Assembly (NCBI GenBank): GCA_017477325.1
Contig: JAFUWV010000010.1
Coordinates: 186,001-250,000, forward strand
From: Paludibacteraceae bacterium
GTDB lineage: Bacteria > Bacteroidota > Bacteroidia > Bacteroidales > Paludibacteraceae
Direction: 5' to 3'
Length of the DNA stretch: 64,000 nt
Shown here: piece after piece, positions 45,101-53,339 of the stretch
Position numbering within the stretch: the first letter of the stretch is position 1
How the letters are laid out: each line of letters opens with the position of its first letter
Notes under the pieces: generated by a model
Told to the model about the DNA's origin: nothing
Seen by the model: the letters and a program-made list of their open reading frames with translations, nothing else
Database searches by the model: none
Position numbers and translations under genes: made by a program

Positions 45101-48100
45101 CAGTGATAGTGGGATTAACATTATTAACAACAGTATCAAGCAATGGTGTTGTAAAGTCGTTAGTTGCGCTAAACTGGAGTCGGAATCCGGCACCAGTCTG
45201 TTTTGCATACCACGACAAATTAACCGAAGTAGCAGCCGTTACAGCTTTAAGGTTGGTAGGAGCAACAGCCGTCTGACGAGTCTGGATAGTCATATCATCG
45301 AAATACTGGGTTGCGCTCTTAGCAGTGCTACCAGGCTGATAGAATGCTATATACTTACCATAACCGCTCTTCAAAGGAACAACGCATTTTTGCCACCAGC
45401 TATCTCCATTCGGGTCATCGGTTGTGAGTTTGGACGTAGTCAGATCTGCGGATGAATACTGATAATAAACAGTATCTATCGGAGCAAATGTAGCAACGGC
45501 GTCTTCAGGATCATCCACCGTACCGATAATAATATTATCGATGTAGGTGCTTGTATTATAAACAGCTGTGATCTTGTTGTTGCTCGGATTATGATATGCC
45601 AAACGCATATCGAATACCAACTCATAAGCATCCATATCACTAATATTCTGATATGGCATAACAATATAAGAAGGTCTCCTATCACCGGTAGTCGTTTCCA
45701 TTTTCAGAGCGGCATTTCCGTTGTGAGAATAACCAATAGTTGTAGTGTTAGTCATTATACGCGGGAGATAGTTGGCCGGAGTAGTATTATCAACACGGAG
45801 TATGTAATTACCAGTACCATAACTCCAACATTCATTCAAGAAATAATAATTGGTATTGTATACGTAGTAATCATCCTCAAATCCATATACAGGTATCTCT
45901 GCAGGCGGTGTACACATAGTGCGTACTGTCTTACGAACAGATACCAAACCCGGCTTAACATTACCTGCTTCTGCCAAATATACATAGTAACTTGTTCTTT
46001 CAAGAAGACCTTCTATCAAAGCACTATTAGCACTAACGTTCTCTACCTTCTTTACAAGATGACCTCCAAGTGTGTCTGTAAAGTATACTACAGAGTCGAA
46101 CACAAGTACGTCCCAAGCAGCACTACCATTAGACTCCCAGTTTACTGTGATTGAATTATCTGTCACAGCAGTTGACTTAATCTGCGGAGTAGATACTTGA
46201 GTCTTGGGTTCAATTGTAAGGTTATCAATATATGCATAATCGGTAGAAGGAGAACCTTTAGCACGCGAGAATACTGCCAATATTACTGCACGTTTACCTT
46301 CGAGCGATGGAAGTGGAACAGTATTGTGTTCAAACATGTAGTTGTTTTCAGCCGATCCCACTTCAGCGTCTTTGAAGTTAGAAGTTATACACAACCTATC
46401 AGGTGTACGCATTTCATAAAGTTTCTGGAAGCTCTCCAAGCCTGCACCTTCATCGAATGTACCTACCACAATCGACATTCCGGCTGCATAAGGTTCAATG
46501 GCTGTTAATCCTCCCAACATATTTGGATAATTAGAATGGGTAGGACACCAAGCAGAACCTCCACGAACATCGAACGTCAACTGCTTTTCTGAAGAGTTAT
46601 TGATAATCGGGAGTATAACAAATGCAGTATCCACAGTTGATGTTGTAGTCATGCATAAAGCTCCATCAGTATTATCAGGATCAACCTCATCATATACAGG
46701 ACTGATTCCATAAATACGATCAGTCTTTGTATTCAGTCGGCGATAAACATTTGTGGCAGTAGTTGTGCTCTTATTATTGCTACCTCCAATCAAAGCAGGA
46801 TGTATATAAGAACTTGTTGTTCCTTCTATAAGTACCACATGCTCACCACCAGAGAACGTCCACTTGTAGGTATCAACCTCATACTGTGTATTCATCTTAA
46901 TAGGTTTGCTCCAATCGGACTTATCTGTAGCGCTGCAAACAGTACGAACTGATATGTTGTAGATTACAGATGAAGGCAGATTGGTGATTACACAGTCGAA
47001 TGTATCTACAATCTGATATATTGTATCAGGATTTGCTGCCTCCGAATCCCATGATGCCACCTCCCATAGATTATCGGTTTCGCTAGCAGGGAGGAAGTGC
47101 AAATCTATAGTATGCAATGTGCTCTTCTCTGCCCATACATCATCACCTTCCGGTGCTTTGCAAGTAGGAATCAAGCGAATGTCCATGTCATCAATATAGA
47201 ATCCGTAGCTTGAATTATCCGTTTTGATAGCTATGTGCTTGATTCCTGCAAGCAATGCCGGATCAAACTCATCGAAATAGATAGTATATTTACGATAAGC
47301 AGACCCAGGTGTGATTGTAGCAAGAGTAACAAAATTATCGTTAAGATCATTCGATTCGCCTTGAGCAACAATCTCTTCGGGAACGATACCTATATTCAAG
47401 TTTCCGCCTTTCGTAGCACGTGCATAGAACGAAATCTGCACTTTACCAAGATCATCTACATCAAGCAACGGGCTTACAAGAATTGCATTACCAGCGTAAG
47501 CATCATCACTAGTATAAATAACATTGGTTCCACTATAAGCAGAATTGGATGCATTAAATACATACGGGAACGAAATTGTCATATCTGTAAAGTTGCCGAG
47601 CCAGCAGAATGGACGTTTTCCTGTCGGCATACCTTCGAAATCGGTGAAGTACGGCAACGGCATTACTGGCGGGCATTCGGTGAGGAATTGTTTTCCTGCG
47701 AAATCGAAATCGGTAGTGTCAGAGCCACATATACCTGCCACATGGAAATAGTAGTAAGTCGTATGTTTAAGACCGGAAATCAAGCAGTGTGCATCAGGAA
47801 CTATGGTATCGATGACAAGGTTAGCAATTTGTCCTCCCTTGTTCAATATGGTATCTGCCACTTCTTTCGTAGTAACAACCACACGGTATTTCTCATTATT
47901 ACCTACCCAACTGAGCGAAGCTGACTGATGGTCGACAGCTTCAACAGTCAGTTTGCCGGGTATAGCGCATGGCGGAATATCCTGCAACTGAATATTGTCG
48001 ATACCAATATAGTTATTCATAGTACATTCCGAATAGAATATAATATGCTTACCCATATTGCCGTTGAGGTCGCCTTCATATTTGGAGAACGGAACGAGAT

Positions 48101-51100
48101 ACTTGCCGGCCTTTGCTGCAACAGTAAACGTATCAATAATCACGATGGTAGAGAGGTCAAGCGGGTCAGTTACAAGACCCACTTTCAGTTGATGAGCAGT
48201 ATTAGTTCCAGTACCAGAGCTTGCATAGAACAGAAGTTGTTTTGTACGAATGTCCTCAACATCAAGTATCGGCGATATCGCATATGCAGCTTGATTTGAT
48301 GGTGTAGTGTAGAAATACAAATACTTGCTTCCATCAATTGTATAAGAAGAGTTTGTATTTACATAAGGAATATATGTATCCGAAGAAGAATTGGTATTTC
48401 CAACGATCCAGCAACCAACTGCGTTACCACTACCGGAAGTATAACTGTTAAAGTCTTCTGCAAAGTCAGTAACAGGTGAGCACAAGGTATTGAATTCATA
48501 ATGCGACCATTGCGAAATCAAACCATTCTGCAAATCGCATGCTGCAGCCACTGACAAATAATACTTGGTACTTGCCTGGAGACCAGCCAGAGTTTTGAAT
48601 CGAGAGGAATAAGGCAGAGTGTCGGAATCGATTACGTGAATAGTATTGTCTGCACTGAGCACTTTCACACCTCCGACTTCCACAACAACAGGATTACCTC
48701 CTTGAGAAGCCAACATGTCGTCGGAAACAGCCTTATCTGTCAACAAGTATATCCAGTCGCTCTCTCCCTGCAGACCTGCGGTCAGACGAACGCTATTGTT
48801 GGTTATACGCGAAAGTGTAGACTGAGGTGAATAGCAACCAGTACCATCGATTATTATATCGTCGAGGTAGATTTGCACGCCAGTTACTCCATAAGGTGTA
48901 CGGAAAGCGATATACCTACCATTGCCGGTATAATTCTCCAGAGGTACTTCGAAGTGAATATCATTATTTGCACTTGTTCCTGTACCAGGACCGATAGAGT
49001 CTAGAACGGTGAAGGTGTTGATGTCAGTCGGGTCTTCCATCACACCTACAATCAAGCGATGAGTAGCTGTTGTTGCCATTTTGAAACTACCCTTCACCAC
49101 TATTGCACGGAAGTCCTCATCGGAATCAGCATCAATCTTAGGCATAGCAGCCCAAGACGGAATATGCCCACTTGTACTCCGGAAATACAAAGAGTTGACA
49201 CCTGAATTAGAATAATGGAAGGTCGTCAATGCCGTTCCTTTGTCATTGTATTGAGAAGCGATATAATTAGCCCTACCATTGGTTACTATGTAAGGATAAT
49301 ACATACGAATTGTTTGATTACCAGCTGCAGAAGGATTGACATCGTATCCTGTAGTAGCATCGAGGTATGTACCAACAGTCCAACATTCAGGAAGTTTTGC
49401 ATTCTTGTAGTATGAAACACTCGAAGTACCAGAGACAAGTGTTGCTGTAACAGTTGGTCCACATGCCTCAAAGTCTTCGATATACAGACTCTTTGCCGGT
49501 ATTGTTGCACATTCTGTCATAACGGTAACTGTACTCCATACAGAATCACCACAGAGAGCGTGAACATAGATGTAGTACATTGTCTGTTTCTGCAAACCGG
49601 TTACGACTGCACTATCAGCAGTTGTCACGACCTTAGTTGTAAGCACTTCGGGAGGAATTGTATTTGGATCTGTGAGTTCTTCAGTCGTAAGTTCACGAGT
49701 AGCAACTACATATTGCCATCCATCAGAACCTGCAGCAAATTTGCCTTTCCAACTGAACTTAAGCTCAGTTGAAGCAACACTATTTACAAAGATATCAGGT
49801 GCTTGACATTCAACAGAAATAACACGAACATTATCTATATACCCTTGCATATATGATGCATTACCACGGAGCTTGCCACAAGTGAAAGCAATATACTGTC
49901 CGTTGCCATTGTAATCGAAGAATTTGACAATTTGATCCTTAAACCATGTATTTGCCACTTGCGGGATAATACTATCCACAACCTCGAAGGTAGAGAAGTC
50001 ATTAGGATCGGTCATGACACCGATATACAATGCGCTATTAACCAAAGCAGCACTGCGATAGTCAAATTCAACCATGATATCCTTAACCGGAATGTTGAAT
50101 GCAGGCATAACAGCCCATCCAATCTCAGTAAGACTATTGGTGCGGATATTCAAGCATCCCTTGTTAGGTCCTTGATTGTCAGAGTCGTATGCGCCATCGA
50201 GGTATTGATACTCACTACCTCCCCAGCTCCAGCAAGAAGGATGCAAACTGGAATTAACACCACCCTCACGTGCTCCATTGAAATTCTCAGCATATGGGAT
50301 ATTGATGAAGGAAGGACAATCAGTGCGGATAACATAAGCAGAAGTCCATTCGGTGAGTCCACCATCGCAAACTGCCTGAACATATACATAATATGAAGTG
50401 GCATAAGTGAGTCCCTGAACAGTTGCACTCGGTTGGGTGACCTGACCATTGAACATATCACCAACTACTGTAGTTTCAGGAGTGAGATCTACATCTTCAA
50501 ACGGAGTGCTGTTGACCTTTACATTCCATGTATCAGCAATACCCTTGTTCCAGGAGATAACTGCAGTAGTATCGGTAGCAGTATAGCTTAATCCTGAAGG
50601 GATAGGGCATTCAACGAGGTTGGCAATAGTTACATCATCAATATAGTTGGTAGAGAAGTTTTGACCCTCCGGCTCCATCCATCTGATGGCGATAAACTTA
50701 CCTGCGCCCTTATAATCGATGAAGTTGCTATAGCAACGAGTCCATTTCTCACCAGCCTTAAACTCAGCTGTTTTCACGAATGTGTTGATATCGGAAGGTT
50801 CGGTCATGACACCAACTTCCACCATACAACGAGGTTTGTTGACTGCTGTTTGCGAGGATAGATAGAAATTGATCTGCGAATGAGCGACATCAGCCACCAT
50901 CGGGAATACAACCCAAACATTCTTACCTGCCTGCATACTCATATAGAGTGTTTTCTCACCTTCTTTAGCAGGAGCAGAGGCAGTAGCTGCAGTATTGCGT
51001 GGCCAATCAGCATCAGTAGAATACACCATAATGTTGTTCGGATAGAGATACTCAGCCACATCGCCGATGTTATAATATCCCTCAGAATCCTCGAAACCGA

Positions 51101-52895
51101 AGTGCATCGGCAATGTCATTGCTGCCGAAGTAAAGAACTTTCTGGGTTCCGACCACTCTGAAACGCCATTTCCATATGCAGCCTGAATAGATACAAAATA
51201 ACCATTCTTAGTCCAGGATTGCAATCCGCTTAAAGTAGCAGACGGAGTTGTAGAAGAAGTCTCTATAATCTTGTCGGTGTAAACCGGTTGACCATTTTTA
51301 ATCTTGATGCTCTTGGCAACAAGGATGTTGTAGGATTGAACGCCAGCACTAGGAGCAGCCCAAGTCATTTCTACACTGGTTGTAGCGGGAACGAAATGGA
51401 AGGTATGATAGTCGGGCTTAGCCATTGCCGGGCGTTTTTCGATTGTCACCTCATCAATATAGAACTGGTTGGGTTTGTCGAAATTGCTGATGAAAGCGAC
51501 AAATTTGCCATTTCCTGTATACTTCTCCAACGAAACAATATATTCTTCAATAGAATCTTTAGTTTCAATAGTGATAGTATCGAGAGGCATAAAAGTGGTA
51601 TAATCGTTGGCATCTGCACCAGCAGCAACAATAATAGAGTTTGCCTGCTTGCGAGAGTGACGCTGAGCCATAGTTGCCCAGAAGCGTACTTGGCAGTCTT
51701 TCAGATCTTCGCCCGTAAGTTCAGGAGTTGCTATCCAAGCAAGAGTATGTGCAGGAATAGCAGAACGGAATCTTCCGTAAACCGGCGACTCCGAATAACT
51801 TCCATTGAACATTACAGCAGGATCTAAAACACGAGAATAGATGCCATAATACTGACTTGTTACAGAGAGTCCGACAACCGGAGGCGTTGCCCCACCCCAA
51901 GTCCATGACTCAAGTTGCATTGTCTTGGGATCATTGGGATTGAAACTCATGTCAGTCATAGCGAAGGTCTCAGTATAAGGAATCTCCTCGCGGAAAGCCA
52001 TGGTGAATGTCTGCGGTTGACTCCATTCGCTTATTTGACCAGCGCAAATCGACTGCAGATATACCCAATATTGAGTGTTTTCTTTGAGTCCGGTAGCTGT
52101 CAGACTGAAGATACCATCGTAATCCATCAGAGTATCAAGAACAATCACGCTCGGATCTGCCAAAGCAGGATCGCTGCCTTCCACCTGAACGGTGGTCAGA
52201 ATGATATGGAACTGATCGGCATCCCAACTTGCATGCCAACCAATAGTGGCTTGACCATTGGCAACACCAGTAAGAGTGATGTCGTAGGGCAATGTACACT
52301 CTGGATATGAACGCACCACAATAGAGTCGAGAACGATACCACGACCCATGTTATCAGAACCTTCGAATGCGATCTGATACGATTTGTGGTTGAAGTTAGG
52401 GAGTTCATACTGCTCTGCTGTCCATCTGGGCATGGCTTGTGTATATTCAGCCTTTTTGCCAGTTTGAACATCAGACAGGAGAAGCCAATCTTCTTCCGGG
52501 TCCGTACGATAGTACACTCTTAGGGTATCGACATCAGCAGTCCATTTGTCCTGCGCATGGTAGAAACGCAGTATCGGACGGTAAACACCAGTCAGGTCCA
52601 TCGCCGGAGTTATCAGCCTGGTCGTATAGCCGATTGTCTGACCTGTCGTGTTTCTTAAGTAAGCACGGTAACTACCGCCGCCACCGGCTTTGGAGTCAGG
52701 TATCTTACCGGATGGATAAGCATACTCGGCAAGTGTCTCTACTTGCCATTGTTGCTCGCCGTTCACATACTCTTGCGACCATGTCGCCGGTATGCCGGCC
52801 GACTCAAAACTTTCTTGCAAAACTATTTGCTGGGCTTTCACTGTCGGCATGAAAAGAAACATCAATACCGGCAAAAGAAGATAAAGTTTCTTCAT
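42105..52895 (-). CDS. Giant T9SS surface protein with eleven anchor-J/Fn3 modules and four GCDS repeats
   Basis: 3596 residues from the ATG at 52895 (a GTG two codons upstream is ignored). After a signal peptide (MKKLYLLLPVLMFLFMPTVKA) come eleven MAM/'choice-of-anchor J'-like beta-sandwiches. Each opens with an xFE/xFN motif (QESFESAG, YAENFNG, YIEDFEAC, YFTDFEG) and closes with YIDDV-like strands (FYIDEVTI, NYIDDVTI, GYIDNVRV, IYLDDIII, FYIDDMDI and others). Most are separated by Fn3 domains (for example YYVYVQAVCDGGLTEW). Near the C-terminus there are four about 55-residue repeats of the type ICxG...YxFxG...SGxY...GCDS. The last about 85 residues (TLAPNIISVGELINVVGKF... NIRITAGDGTQYNGRVIVK) form the T9SS type A sorting domain. 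It is likely a long cell-surface adhesin or glycan-binding fibre. No protease motif is seen. Confidence 0.88.
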   Translation of the reverse strand: MKKLYLLLPVLMFLFMPTVKAQQIVLQESFESAGIPATWSQEYVNGEQQWQVETLAEYAYPSGKIPDSKAGGGGSYRAYLRNTTGQTIGYTTRLITPAMDLTGVYRPILRFYHAQDKWTADVDTLRVYYRTDPEEDWLLLSDVQTGKKAEYTQAMPRWTAEQYELPNFNHKSYQIAFEGSDNMGRGIVLDSIVVRSYPECTLPYDITLTGVANGQATIGWHASWDADQFHIILTTVQVEGSDPALADPSVIVLDTLMDYDGIFSLTATGLKENTQYWVYLQSICAGQISEWSQPQTFTMAFREEIPYTETFAMTDMSFNPNDPKTMQLESWTWGGATPPVVGLSVTSQYYGIYSRVLDPAVMFNGSYSESPVYGRFRSAIPAHTLAWIATPELTGEDLKDCQVRFWATMAQRHSRKQANSIIVAAGADANDYTTFMPLDTITIETKDSIEEYIVSLEKYTGNGKFVAFISNFDKPNQFYIDEVTIEKRPAMAKPDYHTFHFVPATTSVEMTWAAPSAGVQSYNILVAKSIKIKNGQPVYTDKIIETSSTTPSATLSGLQSWTKNGYFVSIQAAYGNGVSEWSEPRKFFTSAAMTLPMHFGFEDSEGYYNIGDVAEYLYPNNIMVYSTDADWPRNTAATASAPAKEGEKTLYMSMQAGKNVWVVFPMVADVAHSQINFYLSSQTAVNKPRCMVEVGVMTEPSDINTFVKTAEFKAGEKWTRCYSNFIDYKGAGKFIAIRWMEPEGQNFSTNYIDDVTIANLVECPIPSGLSYTATDTTAVISWNKGIADTWNVKVNSTPFEDVDLTPETTVVGDMFNGQVTQPSATVQGLTYATSYYVYVQAVCDGGLTEWTSAYVIRTDCPSFINIPYAENFNGAREGGVNSSLHPSCWSWGGSEYQYLDGAYDSDNQGPNKGCLNIRTNSLTEIGWAVMPAFNIPVKDIMVEFDYRSAALVNSALYIGVMTDPNDFSTFEVVDSIIPQVANTWFKDQIVKFFDYNGNGQYIAFTCGKLRGNASYMQGYIDNVRVISVECQAPDIFVNSVASTELKFSWKGKFAAGSDGWQYVVATRELTTEELTDPNTIPPEVLTTKVVTTADSAVVTGLQKQTMYYIYVHALCGDSVWSTVTVMTECATIPAKSLYIEDFEACGPTVTATLVSGTSSVSYYKNAKLPECWTVGTYLDATTGYDVNPSAAGNQTIRMYYPYIVTNGRANYIASQYNDKGTALTTFHYSNSGVNSLYFRSTSGHIPSWAAMPKIDADSDEDFRAIVVKGSFKMATTATHRLIVGVMEDPTDINTFTVLDSIGPGTGTSANNDIHFEVPLENYTGNGRYIAFRTPYGVTGVQIYLDDIIIDGTGCYSPQSTLSRITNNSVRLTAGLQGESDWIYLLTDKAVSDDMLASQGGNPVVVEVGGVKVLSADNTIHVIDSDTLPYSSRFKTLAGLQASTKYYLSVAAACDLQNGLISQWSHYEFNTLCSPVTDFAEDFNSYTSGSGNAVGCWIVGNTNSSSDTYIPYVNTNSSYTIDGSKYLYFYTTPSNQAAYAISPILDVEDIRTKQLLFYASSGTGTNTAHQLKVGLVTDPLDLSTIVIIDTFTVAAKAGKYLVPFSKYEGDLNGNMGKHIIFYSECTMNNYIGIDNIQLQDIPPCAIPGKLTVEAVDHQSASLSWVGNNEKYRVVVTTKEVADTILNKGGQIANLVIDTIVPDAHCLISGLKHTTYYYFHVAGICGSDTTDFDFAGKQFLTECPPVMPLPYFTDFEGMPTGKRPFCWLGNFTDMTISFPYVFNASNSAYSGTNVIYTSDDAYAGNAILVSPLLDVDDLGKVQISFYARATKGGNLNIGIVPEEIVAQGESNDLNDNFVTLATITPGSAYRKYTIYFDEFDPALLAGIKHIAIKTDNSSYGFYIDDMDIRLIPTCKAPEGDDVWAEKSTLHTIDLHFLPASETDNLWEVASWDSEAANPDTIYQIVDTFDCVITNLPSSVIYNISVRTVCSATDKSDWSKPIKMNTQYEVDTYKWTFSGGEHVVLIEGTTSSYIHPALIGGSNNKSTTTATNVYRRLNTKTDRIYGISPVYDEVDPDNTDGALCMTTTSTVDTAFVILPIINNSSEKQLTFDVRGGSAWCPTHSNYPNMLGGLTAIEPYAAGMSIVVGTFDEGAGLESFQKLYEMRTPDRLCITSNFKDAEVGSAENNYMFEHNTVPLPSLEGKRAVILAVFSRAKGSPSTDYAYIDNLTIEPKTQVSTPQIKSTAVTDNSITVNWESNGSAAWDVLVFDSVVYFTDTLGGHLVKKVENVSANSALIEGLLERTSYYVYLAEAGNVKPGLVSVRKTVRTMCTPPAEIPVYGFEDDYYVYNTNYYFLNECWSYGTGNYILRVDNTTPANYLPRIMTNTTTIGYSHNGNAALKMETTTGDRRPSYIVMPYQNISDMDAYELVFDMRLAYHNPSNNKITAVYNTSTYIDNIIIGTVDDPEDAVATFAPIDTVYYQYSSADLTTSKLTTDDPNGDSWWQKCVVPLKSGYGKYIAFYQPGSTAKSATQYFDDMTIQTRQTAVAPTNLKAVTAATSVNLSWYAKQTGAGFRLQFSATNDFTTPLLDTVVNNVNPTITGLTPDSHYFWRVQQTGTPYGDSEFTPVHDFWTECIPVEGGLNTSFEFEDSENYRTTTTTLLKNKCWIYDNDGTTKTINASYYPSDMPSTSTVSYALTGTYGLKLYATGTTVLDYVVTPRIENIDMDSMQISLWMTPCPHGVSGTYLNQVSAAWAAANAAQVEIGTCTDPDDLSTYVALDTLKYNRYMVSELVVKAEATQANDFTFQKFIVPMAGAVGPYVFLRAIFDKKPNPGQTAATSQTTIYIDDFAVEPLQACATPQDLAAEDIKDVSTTLTWSAADDAQDYIIQVSTEYLFEDESQMVFEDTVPGTSTSVFVTGLSASSTYYARLKLRCVENGYGVWGQTIVFKTIKAPLYHDSFTESNQLAEGWTFATGLAKDVFVGRSFRVQSALPGHDNGWYYANKNEGLSGEHYAVRTRNSLTPRWWMITPTLMLNETDNAILSFKLNYIWYNTNWATDPFTYSIDSNKAGAAGLTGVDDQFMVIVSEDGGKTWTRENAIIWNNEASDDPSSENYYYGVGDYSLNGIRFTEGNVATDDMIRIDLSKYQGKAIRVAFYVESQKANTDNAIHIDDVHINYVTNLFEENNICQYEDYYSTFVNNDGTPLFEINGDNVEVGTIEIASYDMSVKPNANDTVRSLKLYVSEAPHVELPSDTICEGETFSGYDFKPISKSGLYKKKTVSQVTGCDSICSFYLYVTERVYANAEDTICRGQTYNFNGKMLNRSGLYVDTVTSFVTGCDSIINFMLFVREPEGVSEKVQICNGSTYQFGDTILSTSGIYTRTLTSVSGCDSVVTLDLTVLPELVDTIRDYFCPGSTYKQHGFDVSKAGVYRQSGTSVIGCDSLTVLVLEYYPTDTLRVEFTITTDELPYTYESLTYGVNTFPGTYVDTIAVSGEGCEVTVIHTLHVQLVEGVDNITGNTLTLAPNIISVGELINVVGKFSDKQMRDMNVDIFDMTGKRVATLRPQIQPIAIGGFYQAGIYNIRITAGDGTQYNGRVIVK

Positions 52896-52901
52896 AAGCA
52901 C

Positions 52902-53339
52902 AATCTTTTAAGTTATACTTTATGTTTATTAATTTGACTTTATCAATGCTATGTAAACAGCCGACCTGTACCCCCTAAGCAAGGCACAATTCACAGACTA
53001 TTCACGTAATCGGCGGCAAAGATATATAATATTTTTTTAAAAACAAAATATTTATACAAAAATATTGCCTTTTCCCCTCTTTAAGTCATAAAAATACAGA
53101 ATCTTCGCACCTTTCGAAAGAAAATCAATCTATTTGCTTTCATTTCCATCACACGACATAATATTTTATCATTTTCATACACCCCTCTATAATATATACT
53201 GCAAAAAACTTCGGCATATCTGATTATTTTGACGGCAAAGCCGAAAGACTCAAAACTCAACCTACTGATAATCATACACCAATAGCGGCAAAAAAAAATT
53301 CATGCCGGAAGTTATGCCGAATATGCCGAACAATGCCGA
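52902..53339. other. AT-rich intergenic region between giant gene and C10 protease gene
   Basis: 438 bp, AT-rich. It holds the promoter of the giant gene (53017-53047) and, next to the protease stop, four ATGCCG words at 53302, 53314, 53323 and 53333; an inverted ATGCCGAA lies at 53210-53217. A 64-codon minus frame (53081-53275) has no family resemblance and low-complexity composition, so no gene is called. Confidence 0.5.
53017..53047 (-). promoter_or_regulatory. Promoter of the giant surface-protein gene
   Basis: On the minus strand TTTG (53044-53047), a 19-bp spacer and TATCTTTG (53017-53024). It predicts a 5' leader of about 110-120 nt before the ATG at 52895. Confidence 0.75.

Noticed and set aside
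53081-53275. 64-codon minus-strand frame between giant gene and protease gene
   Set aside because: AT-rich, no recognisable domain or signal peptide, and no promoter or neighbour support.
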